Source: Mycobacterium sp. 155
Lineage (GTDB): Bacteria > Actinomycetota > Actinomycetes > Mycobacteriales > Mycobacteriaceae
Direction: 5' to 3'
DNA length: 64,000 nucleotides
NCBI RefSeq assembly: GCF_000373905.1
Contig: NZ_KB892705.1
Coordinates: forward strand, 4,352,478-4,416,477
Of this stretch, positions 1 through 9,422 are shown piece by piece. The notes below the pieces were generated by a model. It made no database searches and was not told the origin of the DNA. It saw only the letters and a program-made list of their open reading frames with translations. The position numbers and the translations under genes are program-made. Each line of letters begins with the position of its first letter. The stretch's first letter is position 1.

Positions 1-888
1 GAGTTCGTTCGGGCCGATATTCGGAACCCGTTCATCGCCAAGGTGATCCGGAACGGGGACGTCGACACCGTCGTGCATGCCGCGGCGGCGTCGTACGCGC
101 CCCGATCCGGCGGGCGAGCCACGTTGAAGGAACTCAACGTGATGGGTGCGATCCAGCTGTTCGCGGCCTGTCAGAAGACGCCGTCGGTACGCCGGGTGGT
201 GCTGAAGTCGACCTCCGAGGTGTACGGCTCGAGTTCTCGTGACCCGGTGATGTTCACCGAGGACACCAGCGCCCGTCGGCCGCCCGGCGAGGGGTTCGCC
301 CGCGACAGCATCGACATCGAGGGGTACGCCCGCGGGCTGGCCCGGCGGCGTCCCGATATCGCGGTGACCATCCTGCGGCTTGCCAACATGATCGGGCCCG
401 CGATGGACACCGCGCTGTCGCGGTACCTGGCCGGCCCGGTCGTGCCCACGGTGATCGGGCACGATGCCCGGCTGCAGCTGTTGCACGAGCAGGACGCCCT
501 GGGGGCATTGGAGCGGGCCACTGTCGCAGGCAAGCCCGGCACGTTCAACATCGGTGGCTCGGGCATCATCATGATGAGCCAGGCCATCCGCCGATCGGGC
601 CGGCTGCCACTACCGGTCCCACGTTCGGCACTGGTCGCTGCGGATTCGCTGAGCCGGGCCACCCGCAGCACCGAACTCGACCGGGAACAGCTGAACTACC
701 TCAGCTACGGCCGGGTCATGGACACCGCGCGCATGCACAGGGATCTGGGCTACAGTCCAAAGTGGACGACGGCCGAGGCATTCGACGATTACGTCCGGGG
801 TCGTGGTTTGATATCGATCCTCGACCCGCGATGGGTACGCTCGATGGAGAGTAGCGCCGTGGCGATGGCGCAGCGTTGGGGACGATGA
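1..888 (+). CDS. NAD-dependent epimerase/dehydratase (Rv0501/GalE2-like), 5' truncated by window edge
   Basis: The reading frame is open from base 1, so the gene begins before the window and its N-terminal Rossmann glycine motif is not visible. What remains is an extended SDR: a serine-rich segment ending STSEVYGSS, the catalytic-tyrosine region reading GYARGLARR, and a sugar-binding-type C-terminal half. The lysine expected four residues after the tyrosine (YxxxK) is not present, so this is an atypical SDR that may bind NAD without normal epimerase chemistry. The gene order (acyltransferase next) matches M. tuberculosis Rv0501-Rv0502. The substrate is unknown. The family is firm, the galE2 name is by synteny only. 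Confidence 0.85.
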   Translation, partial: EFVRADIRNPFIAKVIRNGDVDTVVHAAAASYAPRSGGRATLKELNVMGAIQLFAACQKTPSVRRVVLKSTSEVYGSSSRDPVMFTEDTSARRPPGEGFARDSIDIEGYARGLARRRPDIAVTILRLANMIGPAMDTALSRYLAGPVVPTVIGHDARLQLLHEQDALGALERATVAGKPGTFNIGGSGIIMMSQAIRRSGRLPLPVPRSALVAADSLSRATRSTELDREQLNYLSYGRVMDTARMHRDLGYSPKWTTAEAFDDYVRGRGLISILDPRWVRSMESSAVAMAQRWGR

Positions 889-924
889 GTATCAGCTTTA
901 CCGGGGTGGGGAGAAGGTATCGAC

Positions 925-1992
925 GTGGCGGGCGAACCTAAGGCCAAAGTCATTCCGCTACATGGGAATTCGAATCGCGCGACAGCGGCGCGCCGGATGG
1001 CTCAACGGTCCGAGAGCGCTCGCCGGCATCCGTCTGTGCTGGCTGATCCCGATATGCACGCATCCGCGGAACAGTTCGCGGCCGTGGTGCGTGAAATCGA
1101 CGGACGACGGGGCTTCGCGTCGGGTTCGCCGATGGTCGACGACACCCCGACCGAGCTTGCCAGGCAGATCGCCGCGGTGGGCGAATTCGTCCGCAAACGG
1201 ATGGCTGGCGACTATGTCGTCGACGAGTTCGGCTTCGATGAACACCTCACCAACGCTATTTTCCTGCCTTTGCTGAGGATACTTTTCCGGTCATGGTTCC
1301 GGGTCGAGGTCTCCGGCATCGAGAATCTGCCCGAGACTGGCGCCGCGCTGGTCGTCGCCAACCACGCCGGGGTGTTGCCGTTCGACGGGCTGATGACTTC
1401 GGTGGCGGTACACGACCACCACCCGGTGCACCGCGATCTGCGACTGCTGGCCGCCGACCTGGTTTTCGACCTGCCGACGCTGGGCCAGCTCGCCCGCAAG
1501 GCGGGCCACACCGTGGCCTGCACCACCGACGCACACCGGCTGCTGGCCAACGGCGAACTCACCGCGGTGTTCCCGGAAGGCTTCAAGGGCCTGGGCAAGA
1601 ACTTCAAAGACCGCTATAAGCTGCAGCGTTTCGGCCGCGGCGGCTTCGTTTCCGCGGCGCTGCGGGCCAAGGCGCCCATCGTGCCGTGCTCGATCGTGGG
1701 CTCGGAGGAGATCTACCCCATGGTCGCCGACGTGAAGTTGCTGGCGCGGCTGCTGGGTCTGCCGTACTTCCCGGTCACGCCGTTGTTCCCGCTGGCCGGT
1801 CCGGCCGGGCTGGTCCCGTTGCCGTCCAAGTGGCACATCCAGTTCGGGGAGCCGATCGAGACCGCGGGCTACGACGAGAGTGCGGCCGACGATCCGATGG
1901 TCACGTTCGAGCTGACCGACCAGGTCCGCGAGACCATTCAGCAGACGCTCTACCAGCTGCTGGCCGGCCGCCGGAACATGTTCTTCGGCTGA
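925..1992 (+). CDS. PlsC-like lysophospholipid/glycerophosphate acyltransferase (Rv0502-like)
   Basis: This 355-residue protein has the acyltransferase signature in the middle: the histidine/aspartate block NHAGVLPFDG near residue 147 and the FPEGFKGLGK block about 70 residues later, which corresponds to the EGxR phosphate-binding motif. It should transfer an acyl chain from acyl-CoA or acyl-ACP to a lysolipid at the inner membrane face; the acceptor cannot be told from sequence. The first ~90 residues are a hydrophilic, low-complexity extension. The GTG start is preceded by GGGGAGAAGG at good spacing. It lies 36 bp after the SDR and is probably co-transcribed with it. The 3' end faces a palindromic repeat. 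Confidence 0.9.
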   Translation: MAGEPKAKVIPLHGNSNRATAARRMAQRSESARRHPSVLADPDMHASAEQFAAVVREIDGRRGFASGSPMVDDTPTELARQIAAVGEFVRKRMAGDYVVDEFGFDEHLTNAIFLPLLRILFRSWFRVEVSGIENLPETGAALVVANHAGVLPFDGLMTSVAVHDHHPVHRDLRLLAADLVFDLPTLGQLARKAGHTVACTTDAHRLLANGELTAVFPEGFKGLGKNFKDRYKLQRFGRGGFVSAALRAKAPIVPCSIVGSEEIYPMVADVKLLARLLGLPYFPVTPLFPLAGPAGLVPLPSKWHIQFGEPIETAGYDESAADDPMVTFELTDQVRETIQQTLYQLLAGRRNMFFG

Positions 1993-1999
1993 CTTTTCT

Positions 2000-2063
2000 C
2001 CGCCGAGCAGACACTGAGGTACCTGAAAACCGGCGTGTCGGGGACCTACACGTCTGCTCGCGG
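2000..2063. repeat. Palindromic intergenic repeat, copy 1
   Basis: Arms CGAGCAGAC (2004-2012) and GTCTGCTCG (2052-2060) enclose a core containing GGCGTGTCGGGGACC. Three more copies with the same arms and core occur at 28018, 34914 and 35968. This copy sits between two convergent genes, where it could form a transcript-end hairpin. Confidence 0.85.
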
Positions 2064-2080
2064 GGGATGGCGAGGCACTC

Positions 2081-2611
2081 TCAGGAGTTTTGCCCAGCAA
2101 TCATCTTGGCGATCGCGGCATCGCGCGCCGCGGCGATCTGCGAGCTGATCTCACCCGCCTCGTCGGGGTGGGCGGCTTCGCCCAGCATGGTGACGATGCT
2201 GGTGGCCACCGGTTTGCCGTCGTCGTCGGTCACCTCGGCGCGAACCTCACAGATCACGGTCCCGTGCGACTCGATGACGGAGTCCAGGTAGGAGTCGAAC
2301 CACAGCCGGTCACCGACCATGATCGGACGATGGAAGATCAGCTTCTGGTCCCGGTGTAGCACCCGCTCCAGGTTGATCGGCACGTCGAACTTGTCGAACA
2401 GCTCCAGCTGGACCCGGCGCCCGGCCACCGCCAGAAAAGTCACCGACGCCACAACTGCGTCGTGGCCGTACTCCTTGGCCGCCTCCGCGGTGAAGTGGGC
2501 GGGGTGGTCGTCCTTGACGGCGTTGGCGAATTCCCGGACCTTCTCCCGGCCGACCTCGAAATAGTCGGGGTACCGGAAGTGGGTCCCGATGATGTCGCTG
2601 GCGATACTCAT
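2081..2611 (-). CDS. UPF0336/MaoC-like hydratase-fold protein (Rv0504c-like)
   Basis: This 176-residue protein resembles the mycobacterial UPF0336 family related to the HadA/HadC subunits of the FAS-II (3R)-hydroxyacyl dehydratase: an N-terminal half with [14 protein letters not shown] and HPAHFT, then a hot-dog half with [16 protein letters not shown]. The full Asp/His catalytic dyad of HadB is not obvious, so it may be a partner or binding subunit. It lies upstream of serB-like DNA on the same strand but about 1 kb away from that gene's start, and converges on the acyltransferase. Family assignment is good; the role in fatty-acid metabolism is inference. Confidence 0.85.
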   Translation of the reverse strand: MSIASDIIGTHFRYPDYFEVGREKVREFANAVKDDHPAHFTAEAAKEYGHDAVVASVTFLAVAGRRVQLELFDKFDVPINLERVLHRDQKLIFHRPIMVGDRLWFDSYLDSVIESHGTVICEVRAEVTDDDGKPVATSIVTMLGEAAHPDEAGEISSQIAAARDAAIAKMIAGQNS

Positions 2612-2683
2612 GTGCTCGCGCTCTCCCCGCTCAAACGTGCCTGGCGGGCCGAAGCCTATCAGCGCGCCCCGCGCCCAGGTCGC

Positions 2684-3586
2684 TCAGCGAAAGTCGTGAC
2701 GCCGCGAGGCCACCGCGGCCAGCGCACCACCGAGGGCGCCGAGGGCCAATGCCGAGGGCACCCCGATCCGGGCGGCCTTCCGCGCGGTGCGGAAATCGCG
2801 GATCTCCCAGCCGCGTTCGCGAGCCACGTCCCGCAGCGCGGCATCCGGATTGATCGCCACCGCCGTGCCCACCAGCGACAGCATCGGCACGTCGTTGAAA
2901 CTGTCCGAATACGCCGTGCACCGGCGCAGGTTCAGGCCTTCGCGGATGGCCAGCGACCGCACCGCGTGGGCCTTGCCCGTGCCGTGCAGGATGTCGCCCA
3001 CCAGCCGGCCGGTGAACACCCCGTCGACCGACTCGGCGACCGTGCCCAGCGCGCCGGTGAGTCCGAGGCGTTTGGCGATGGTCGCTGCCAGCTCGTACGG
3101 AGTCGCGGTGACCAGCCACACCTGCTGGCCCGCGTCGAGGTGCATCTGCGCCAGCGCGCGGGTGCCCGGCCAGATCTTGTCGGCGATGATCTCGTCGTAG
3201 ATCTCCTCGCCGAGCTCGGTGAGCTCGGCGGTGGACCGACCTTCGATGAACGCGAGGGCCTTCTGCTTGCCCTCGGCGACGTCGTCGCTGTTCTCCTTGC
3301 CGGTGAGCTGGAACTTGGCCTGCGCGTAGACGATCCCGAGGATGTCGCTGTAGGTGAAATACTTACGCGCGGCCAGTCCCCGGGCGAAGTGCACCAGGGA
3401 CGAGCCGTGCACCAATGTGTTGTCGACGTCGAAGAACGCCGCTGCGGTCAGGTCCGGCGGGGGCAGCGCCGAGGCGGCGGCTGCGCCGGATTCGGTCGCT
3501 TCGGTCTCCAGCTCGGTGACCGCCACCTCGGCGCTGGCCTCAGCGGCAAGCTCCTGGGGCGCATCGGCATTACCGGTCTCGGACAC
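2684..3586 (-). CDS. serB1: HAD-IB family phosphatase (SerB1-like)
   Basis: The HAD motif I sequence [11 protein letters not shown] (DxDxT type) lies at about residue 51, after a ~45-residue Ala/Glu-rich N-terminal extension. Later come a motif II stretch [11 protein letters not shown], motif III with [12 protein letters not shown], and motif IV DS.NDVPML. A hydrophobic stretch near the C-terminus ([14 protein letters not shown]) suggests a membrane anchor. The family is the phosphoserine phosphatase-like HAD-IB group; Rv0505c carries the SerB1 name, but substrate specificity is not proven and lipid or polyprenol phosphates are alternatives. The start is GTG. The neighbouring mmpS2/mmpL2 pair found here in M. 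tuberculosis is missing. Confidence 0.85.
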   Translation of the reverse strand: MSETGNADAPQELAAEASAEVAVTELETEATESGAAAASALPPPDLTAAAFFDVDNTLVHGSSLVHFARGLAARKYFTYSDILGIVYAQAKFQLTGKENSDDVAEGKQKALAFIEGRSTAELTELGEEIYDEIIADKIWPGTRALAQMHLDAGQQVWLVTATPYELAATIAKRLGLTGALGTVAESVDGVFTGRLVGDILHGTGKAHAVRSLAIREGLNLRRCTAYSDSFNDVPMLSLVGTAVAINPDAALRDVARERGWEIRDFRTARKAARIGVPSALALGALGGALAAVASRRHDFR

Positions 3587-3624
3587 GGATTCACCCTAGG
3601 TCACCGAGCCCGGATACTGGCGGT

Positions 3625-3909
3625 GTGGAGCATCCGCACCCCGGCGCACCCGGCCGGCACACCGTGACGTTGCTGATCCGCGCGGGCTGCAGCCTGTGCG
3701 GTCGAGCCGTCGAGCAGCTGACCGCGTTGCGCGACGAGCTCGGTTTCACGCTCGCGACCACCGACGTCGACGTCGAAGCCGCCGCGGGCGACACCTCGTT
3801 GCGGGCCCAGTACGGCGACCTGCTGCCGGTGATCTTGCTCGACGGCGTCGAGCACGGGTACTGGGAGGTCGACGAGGCGCAGCTGCGAGCCGATCTCGGC
3901 GCCCCCTGA
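3625..3909 (+). CDS. Glutaredoxin-like thiol-disulfide protein (Rv0508-like)
   Basis: This 94-residue protein has a thioredoxin fold of the DUF836/glutaredoxin-like kind: a first strand VTLLIRAGC followed by the redox motif CSLC (near residues 22-25), then VDVEAAAGDTSLRAQYGDLLPVILLDG with the cis-proline LPV and a C-terminal helix. It probably reduces disulfides in the cytosol. GTG at 3625 is the longest start; GTG at 3667, just before the first strand, is an alternative. It reads toward hemA, separated by about 100 bp that contain a promoter and a dyad, so it may be only loosely linked to haem synthesis. Confidence 0.85.
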   Translation: MEHPHPGAPGRHTVTLLIRAGCSLCGRAVEQLTALRDELGFTLATTDVDVEAAAGDTSLRAQYGDLLPVILLDGVEHGYWEVDEAQLRADLGAP

Positions 3910-3950
3910 ACTGCGCGGGGAGTCGGCTGCCGAGCAGATGGCACCCTGAC

Positions 3951-3989
3951 TAGGTAAAATTTGGTGGCCGGGAGGTAAAACGTTTACCT
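3951..3989 (+). promoter_or_regulatory. hemA promoter/operator region with dyad
   Basis: A -10-like TAAAAT (3955-3960) is followed by an inverted repeat AGGTAAA-ACG-TTTACCT (3973-3989). The octamer AGGTAAAA occurs twice, at 3952 and 3973, 21 bp apart and so on the same DNA face. This lies 22-60 bp before the hemA start and would suit a dimeric repressor controlling the haem operon. It does not fit the IdeR box (half-site spacing differs). No regulator is identified. Confidence 0.5.
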
Positions 3990-4011
3990 TAGGTGCTGTG
4001 GTGATGAAGCC

Positions 4012-5367
4012 GTGAGCGTGCTGCTGTTCGGAGTTTCGCACCGCAGCGCGCCGGTGTCCGTTCTGGAGCAGTTGAGCACGGACGAGGCCGACCAGACCAA
4101 GATCATCGACCAGGTTCTTCAGTCATCGCTCGTCACCGAGGCCATGGTCTTGTCCACCTGTAACCGCGTTGAGGTTTACGCCGTGGTGGAGGCCTTCCAC
4201 GGTGGCCTGTCGGTGATCGGGCAGGTGCTCTCCGAACATTCCGGGATGGGTCTTGGCGACCTGACCAAATACGCCTATGTGCGCTACGCCGAGGCCGCCG
4301 TCGAGCATCTGTTCGCCGTGACCAGCGGCCTGGATTCGGCGGTCATCGGGGAGCAGCAGGTGCTGGGCCAGGTGCGCCGCGCGTATGCCGCCGCCGAGGC
4401 CAATCACACCGTCGGCCGCACGCTGCACGAGCTCGCGCAACGGGCGCTCAGCGTCGGCAAGCGGGTGCATTCCGAAACCGGGATCGACGCCGCGGGCGCG
4501 TCCGTGGTTTCGGTCGCACTCGGCATGGCCGAGACCAAACTCTCCGGCGGGCTGGCCGGCCGCACCGCGGCCGTCGTCGGTGCCGGGTCGATGGGTGCGC
4601 TGGCCGGCGCGCATCTGGTGCGTGCCGGCATCCAACGCATCCACGTGGTCAACCGGTCGCTGCCGCGCGCCAAGCGCCTCGCCGCGACACTCACCGAACA
4701 AGGCGTCGAGGCGCACGCGCTGGGCCTCGACCACGTCGCGGTGGCTCTGGCCGACGCGGACATCGTGGTGAGCAGCACCGGCGCCGTGCGTCCGGTGGTC
4801 TCACTGGCCGATGTGCACCACGCGCTGGCACAGCGCAACGCCGCTGGTCCCGAACATCAAATGGTGATCTGCGACCTCGGGATGCCGCGCGATATCGACC
4901 CCGCCGTCGCTGGCCTGCCCGGCTTGTGGGTGGTCGATATGGACCGGATCCAGCGCGAGCCCACCGCTCGGGCCGCGGCCACCGACGCCGAGGCCGCCCG
5001 CACCATCGTCGCCACCGAGGTTGCCAACTATCTGGCGGGTCAGCGGATGGCAGAGGTCACCCCGACTGTCACCGCGCTGCGGCAACGGGCCGCCGATGTG
5101 GTGGAGGCCGAGTTGCTGCGGCTCGATCACCGGCTGCCCGAGCTGGAAGCGGCCCACCGCGACGAGGTCGCCAAGACCGTGCGCCGAGTCGTCGACAAGC
5201 TGCTGCACGCCCCCACGGTGCGGGTCAAGCAATTGGCCAGCGCACCTGGCGGGGATAGCTATGCCGAAGCGCTGCGAGAGCTGTTCGAGCTCGACCCACA
5301 GGCCGTCGACGCGGTTGCGGCTAGCGAATTGCCCTTCATGACAACAGAACTCGATAAGTCTGAGTAA
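4012..5367 (+). CDS. hemA: Glutamyl-tRNA reductase
   Basis: HemA reduces glutamyl-tRNA with NADPH to glutamate-1-semialdehyde, the first committed step of C5-pathway tetrapyrrole synthesis. The catalytic cysteine lies in STCNRVEVY at Cys50, the expected position. The NADPH-binding domain starts with VVGAGSMG near residue 185, and a C-terminal helical dimerisation domain follows. The length of 451 residues is normal. GTG start. It is followed after 3 bp by hemC, and the order hemA-hemC-hemD-hemB is the standard mycobacterial operon. HemL, the next enzyme in the pathway, is at 24729. Confidence 0.98.
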   Translation: MSVLLFGVSHRSAPVSVLEQLSTDEADQTKIIDQVLQSSLVTEAMVLSTCNRVEVYAVVEAFHGGLSVIGQVLSEHSGMGLGDLTKYAYVRYAEAAVEHLFAVTSGLDSAVIGEQQVLGQVRRAYAAAEANHTVGRTLHELAQRALSVGKRVHSETGIDAAGASVVSVALGMAETKLSGGLAGRTAAVVGAGSMGALAGAHLVRAGIQRIHVVNRSLPRAKRLAATLTEQGVEAHALGLDHVAVALADADIVVSSTGAVRPVVSLADVHHALAQRNAAGPEHQMVICDLGMPRDIDPAVAGLPGLWVVDMDRIQREPTARAAATDAEAARTIVATEVANYLAGQRMAEVTPTVTALRQRAADVVEAELLRLDHRLPELEAAHRDEVAKTVRRVVDKLLHAPTVRVKQLASAPGGDSYAEALRELFELDPQAVDAVAASELPFMTTELDKSE

Positions 5368-5370
5368 AGC

Positions 5371-6324
5371 TTGGTCAACTTTCCTGAAGCCATCCGGATC
5401 GGCACCCGGGGTAGCCTGCTGGCGACCACACAGGCCGGACACGTCAGAGACGCCTTGCTGGCGGCAGGTCATCCCTGCGAGCTGGTGATCATCTCCACCG
5501 ACGGCGATCGTTCCAGCGCGCCGATAGCCGAGATCGGTGTCGGTGTGTTCACCGCGGCCCTGCGCGAAGCCGTCGACGACGGCCGTGTGGATATGGCTGT
5601 GCACTCCTACAAAGATTTGCCGACGGCAGCCGACGAGCGATTCGTCATCGCCGCGATCCCGCCCCGGGAAGACCCCCGCGACGCACTGGTGGCCCGTGAC
5701 GGTCTGGTGCTCGGAGAGTTGCCGGTCGGCTCGGTGATCGGCACCTCGAGCCCGCGGCGGGCGGCACAGCTTAGAGCACTGGGTCTCGGTTTGGAAATCC
5801 GCCCCCTACGAGGCAACCTAGATACCAGGTTGAACAGGGTTACGAGCGGTGATCTCGACGGCATCGTGGTCGCCCGAGCGGGTCTCTCCCGGATCGGACG
5901 GCTAGGCGTTGTCACCGAGACGCTCGAGCCGGTGCAGATGTTGCCAGCGCCGGCTCAAGGTGCGCTTGCGGTGGAATGCCGCGCCGGCGACACCGAGCTG
6001 ATCGCAGTGCTCGCGCAGTTGGATGATGCCGACACGCGTGCCGCGATCACCGCCGAACGGGTCCTGCTCGCCGAACTGGAGGCGGGCTGTTCGGCACCGG
6101 TGGGCGCGATCGCTGAAGTGGTCGAGTCGATCGATGAGGACGGCAATGTCTTCGAGGAGCTGTCGTTGCGCGGCTGCGTGGCGACGCTGGACGGATCCGA
6201 CGTGATCCGTGCGTCCGGCATCGGAACTCCGGAACGGGCCGCTGACCTTGGCGTCTCGGTGGCTGCGGAGCTTTTCGAACTGGGGGCACGCGAGCTGTTG
6301 GTAGAGCGCGGGAGTGAGACATGA
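5371..6324 (+). CDS. hemC: Porphobilinogen deaminase (hydroxymethylbilane synthase)
   Basis: HemC polymerises four porphobilinogens to hydroxymethylbilane. The 317-residue protein opens with [10 protein letters not shown], has the SYKDLPT and SSPRRAAQL substrate-binding stretches, and carries the dipyrromethane-cofactor cysteine in [11 protein letters not shown] at about Cys240. The start is TTG, 3 bp after the hemA stop, giving [11 protein letters not shown]; no better in-frame start lies nearby, and a weak TTG start may lower its translation relative to hemA. Its stop overlaps the hemD start (ATGA), so hemC and hemD are translationally coupled. Confidence 0.98.
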   Translation: MVNFPEAIRIGTRGSLLATTQAGHVRDALLAAGHPCELVIISTDGDRSSAPIAEIGVGVFTAALREAVDDGRVDMAVHSYKDLPTAADERFVIAAIPPREDPRDALVARDGLVLGELPVGSVIGTSSPRRAAQLRALGLGLEIRPLRGNLDTRLNRVTSGDLDGIVVARAGLSRIGRLGVVTETLEPVQMLPAPAQGALAVECRAGDTELIAVLAQLDDADTRAAITAERVLLAELEAGCSAPVGAIAEVVESIDEDGNVFEELSLRGCVATLDGSDVIRASGIGTPERAADLGVSVAAELFELGARELLVERGSET

Positions 6325-8000
6325 CCATGCGAGGCCGCAAGGCGAAGCCCGGCCGCATTACCTTCGTGGGTTCGGGGCCAGGGGATCCAGGCTTGCTGAC
6401 GGCACGTGCGCAAGCCGTGTTGGCGCACGCCGAATTGGTCTTCACCGACCCCGATGTGCCCGAAGCCGTGCTGGCGATGGTCGGCGCCGAACTGCCCCCG
6501 GCATCCGGACCGGCGCCCGCCGAACCCGCGAGGTCCTCCGACGGCGTGGACGGTGCTGAGTCCACCGACGCCGCGGCGGCCGTCATCCCAGGGGGTCCGG
6601 AGATCCGGCCCGCGTTGGGTGACCCGGCCGAGGTGGCCAAGACACTGGCCGCCGAGGCTCGGCACGGCTTCGACGTGGTGCGGCTGGTGGCGGGCGATCC
6701 GCTGTCGATCGACGCCGTGATCACCGAGATCGGTGCGCTGACCAAGACCCACCTGAACTTCGAGATCGTCCCGGGCCTGCCCGACACCACCGCGGTGCCT
6801 ACCTACGCGGGTCTGCCGCTGGGTTCGTCGCACACCGTCGCCGACGTGCGCGGCGAGGTCGACTGGGCCGCGCTGGCAGCCGCCCCCGGGCCGCTGATTC
6901 TGCACGCGACCGCGTCGCATCTGCCGGATGCCGCCCGCACGCTGATCGAATACGGGCTGGCCGACACCACCCCCGCGGTGGTGACCGCCAACGGCACCAC
7001 CTGCCTGCAGCGCTCGGTCGAGACCACGCTGGGCGGGCTGGTCGACAAGGGTGTACTGGAGAAGCAGGTCGCTTTGGACCCCGGAGCTCCCGCGGTCGCC
7101 GTGTCCGCACCGCTGGTCGTCACCATCGGCAAGACCGTCGCCAACCGGGCCAAGCTGAACTGGTGGGAGAGCCGTGCGCTGTACGGCTGGACCGTGCTGG
7201 TGCCACGCACCAAGGATCAGGCCGGCGAGATGAGCGATCGGCTCGTGGGCCACGGCGCGTCACCGATCGAGGTGCCGACCATCGCGGTCGAGCCGCCGCG
7301 CAGCCCCGCGCAGATGGAGCGTGCGGTCAAGGGTCTCGTCGACGGCCGATTCCAGTGGGTCGTGTTCACCTCGACCAACGCGGTGCGTGCGGTGTGGGAG
7401 AAGTTCAACGAGTTCGGCCTCGACGCCCGCGCGTTCTCCGGAGTCAAGATCGCCTGCGTCGGGCAGGCCACCGCCGACAAGGTGCGTGCGTTCGGGATCA
7501 ACCCCGAGCTGGTGCCCTCGGGTGAGCAGTCCTCACTGGGCCTACTCGACGAATTCCCGCCCTACGACGAGATTTTCGATCCGGTCAACCGCGTGCTGCT
7601 GCCGCGGGCCGACATCGCCACCGAGACGCTGGCCGAGGGGCTGCGCGGACGTGGCTGGGAGATCGAGGATGTCACCGCCTACCGCACGGTGCGGGCCGCG
7701 CCGCCGCCGGCGCACATCCGCGAGATGATCAAGACCGGTGGATTCGACGCGGTCTGCTTCACGTCGAGTTCCACGGTGCGCAACCTTGTCGGCATCGCGG
7801 GCAAGCCGCACGTGCGTACCATCGTCGCCTGCATCGGGCCGAAAACCGCTGAAACCGCTGTGGAATTCGGACTGCGCGTCGATGTGCAGCCGGAGACCGC
7901 CGCGGTGGGACCGCTCATCGAGGCGCTCGCCGAGCATGCTGCCCGGCTGCGCGCCGAGGGGGCGCTGCCTCCGCCGCGCAAGAAGAGCCGTAGGCGTTAA
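6321..8000 (+). CDS. hemD: Uroporphyrinogen-III synthase with degenerate methyltransferase domain
   Basis: The 559-residue protein is a two-domain fusion. Residues 1-260 resemble the tetrapyrrole methylase fold of uroporphyrinogen-III C-methyltransferase: [11 protein letters not shown] at the start and VVRLVAGDP later. They lack the FGRG-type block that follows in active enzymes and contain a ~45-residue Pro/Ala/Ser insertion, so methyltransferase activity is doubtful. Residues ~285-540 are the HemD domain ([36 protein letters not shown]), which closes the macrocycle with D-ring inversion. A basic tail ends the protein. It starts in a 4-base overlap with hemC. Confidence 0.95.
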   Translation: MTMRGRKAKPGRITFVGSGPGDPGLLTARAQAVLAHAELVFTDPDVPEAVLAMVGAELPPASGPAPAEPARSSDGVDGAESTDAAAAVIPGGPEIRPALGDPAEVAKTLAAEARHGFDVVRLVAGDPLSIDAVITEIGALTKTHLNFEIVPGLPDTTAVPTYAGLPLGSSHTVADVRGEVDWAALAAAPGPLILHATASHLPDAARTLIEYGLADTTPAVVTANGTTCLQRSVETTLGGLVDKGVLEKQVALDPGAPAVAVSAPLVVTIGKTVANRAKLNWWESRALYGWTVLVPRTKDQAGEMSDRLVGHGASPIEVPTIAVEPPRSPAQMERAVKGLVDGRFQWVVFTSTNAVRAVWEKFNEFGLDARAFSGVKIACVGQATADKVRAFGINPELVPSGEQSSLGLLDEFPPYDEIFDPVNRVLLPRADIATETLAEGLRGRGWEIEDVTAYRTVRAAPPPAHIREMIKTGGFDAVCFTSSSTVRNLVGIAGKPHVRTIVACIGPKTAETAVEFGLRVDVQPETAAVGPLIEALAEHAARLRAEGALPPPRKKSRRR

Positions 8001-8014
8001 TCGGAGGCATTGCC

Positions 8015-8995
8015 GTGGCGTATCCAAGGCACCGGCCTCGCCGGCTGAGAAGTACCCCGGCCATGCGCCGACTGGTTGCGCAAACCTCGCTGGAGCCAAG
8101 GCATCTGGTGCTGCCGATGTTCGTCGTCGAAGGCATCTCCGAACCGCGGCCGATCTCCTCGATGCCGGGCGTGGTGCAGCACACCCGGGATTCGCTGCGC
8201 CGCGCCGCCGCTGACGCGGTCACCGCAGGCGTGGGCGGACTGATGTTGTTCGGGGTGCCGCGCGACGAATCCAAGGATGCGGCCGGCTCGGCCGGCACGG
8301 ATCCGGACGGCATCCTCAACGTGGCATTGCGTGATCTCGCCAAGGATCTCGGTGATGCCACGGTGCTGATGGCCGACACCTGCCTTGATGAGTTCACCGA
8401 TCACGGCCACTGTGGCGTTTTGGACGGCTCGGGCAGAGTCGACAATGACGCCACCAACGCTCGGTACGTAGAACTCGCTGTGGCACAGGCGAATTCGGGT
8501 GCCCACGTGGTGGGTCCGAGCGGCATGATGGACGGTCAGGTGGCCGCCATCCGGGACGGACTCGACGAGGCCGGGCATACCGGCGTCGCGATCCTGGCCT
8601 ACGCCGCGAAGTTCGCCTCGGCGTTCTACGGTCCGTTCCGGGAAGCGGTGTCGTCCAGCCTGGACGGCGATCGGCGTACCTACCAACAGGATTCGGGAAA
8701 CATCCGCGAAGCCGTCCACGAGATCGAGCTGGATATCGACGAGGGCGCCGACATGGTGATGGTCAAGCCCGCGATGAGCTACCTCGACGTGGTACGCGCG
8801 GCCGCCGACATCTCACCGGTACCGGTTGCGGCTTACCAGATCTCCGGTGAGTACGCGATGATCAGCGCCGCTGCGGCCAACGGCTGGATCGATCTGCAGG
8901 CTGCCGCGCTGGAGTCGTTGATCGGGATCCGGCGGGCCGGGGCCGACATCGTGCTGACCTATTGGGCGGCCGATGTGGCCGGATGGCTGGCCTGA
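8015..8995 (+). CDS. hemB: Delta-aminolevulinic acid dehydratase (porphobilinogen synthase)
   Basis: HemB condenses two 5-aminolevulinates into porphobilinogen. The two active-site lysines are visible in AYAAKFASAFYGPF and MVMVKPAMSYLD. The metal-binding loop reads TCLDEFTDHGHCG: the first and last cysteines of the zinc triad are present and the middle position is Asp, the actinobacterial mixed form. The length of 326 residues is normal. GTG start with CGGAGG upstream, 14 bp after hemD. Its last ~20 bp overlap the longest frame of the next membrane protein. Confidence 0.98.
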   Translation: MAYPRHRPRRLRSTPAMRRLVAQTSLEPRHLVLPMFVVEGISEPRPISSMPGVVQHTRDSLRRAAADAVTAGVGGLMLFGVPRDESKDAAGSAGTDPDGILNVALRDLAKDLGDATVLMADTCLDEFTDHGHCGVLDGSGRVDNDATNARYVELAVAQANSGAHVVGPSGMMDGQVAAIRDGLDEAGHTGVAILAYAAKFASAFYGPFREAVSSSLDGDRRTYQQDSGNIREAVHEIELDIDEGADMVMVKPAMSYLDVVRAAADISPVPVAAYQISGEYAMISAAAANGWIDLQAAALESLIGIRRAGADIVLTYWAADVAGWLA

Positions 8996-9011
8996 ACGGG
9001 CCGTCCCGGTA

Positions 9012-9422
9012 ATGCCTTCACCGCCATCGCCATCGCCATCCCGACCGCAGCCGTCGCCGCGGCCGCTGCGCGCCACCATCGCGTTCAGTTGCTGGCTTGC
9101 CGCGTCGGTGTTGTTGATCGTCGGTGGTCTGATCGCCGCGACCGTGTCCTGGCCGGGCACCGTGAACACGCTCTATCGCGGGTCGGGCGTACTCACCGTG
9201 ATCATCGGGGCCGCGATGGCGCTCCTGGCCGGCCGCAGCCGAGGCGGTGATCCGCGGTTTCGCCGGGCCGCGATGGCGCTGGCGCTGACAGCCGCCGCGC
9301 TGATCGCGATCGCGGCGGCGTTCAGCCTTGTTCCTGTGCACCTGCTGACCCTGGCCGGGGTGATTCTGTTGATCGTCGGTACCGCGCTGAATGTCCAGAC
9401 CTCCAGGGGTGCCGGTGGCTGA
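9012..9422 (+). CDS. Small four-helix membrane protein of unknown function
   Basis: This protein has four hydrophobic segments: SCWLAASVLLIVGGLIAATV, GVLTVIIGAAMALLAG, MALALTAAALIAIAAAFSLV and LLTLAGVILLIVGTALNV. The N-terminus is proline- and serine-rich. The start is uncertain: ATG at 9012 lies just after hemB, while ATG at 8973 inside hemB gives 149 residues. It is the first of three coupled small membrane proteins following hemB, in the place of the Rv0513/Rv0514 pair of M. tuberculosis. I recognise no catalytic motif; a link to haem handling is only positional. Confidence 0.75.
   Translation: MPSPPSPSPSRPQPSPRPLRATIAFSCWLAASVLLIVGGLIAATVSWPGTVNTLYRGSGVLTVIIGAAMALLAGRSRGGDPRFRRAAMALALTAAALIAIAAAFSLVPVHLLTLAGVILLIVGTALNVQTSRGAGG

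Noticed and set aside
3931..3939. CGAGCAGA half-arm before hemA
   Set aside because: Only one arm-like sequence with no matching right arm or core, so not a fifth palindrome.
3973..3989. IdeR (iron box) at hemA
   Set aside because: The AGGT/ACCT half-sites are two bases further apart than in the 19-bp IdeR consensus and the centre does not match.
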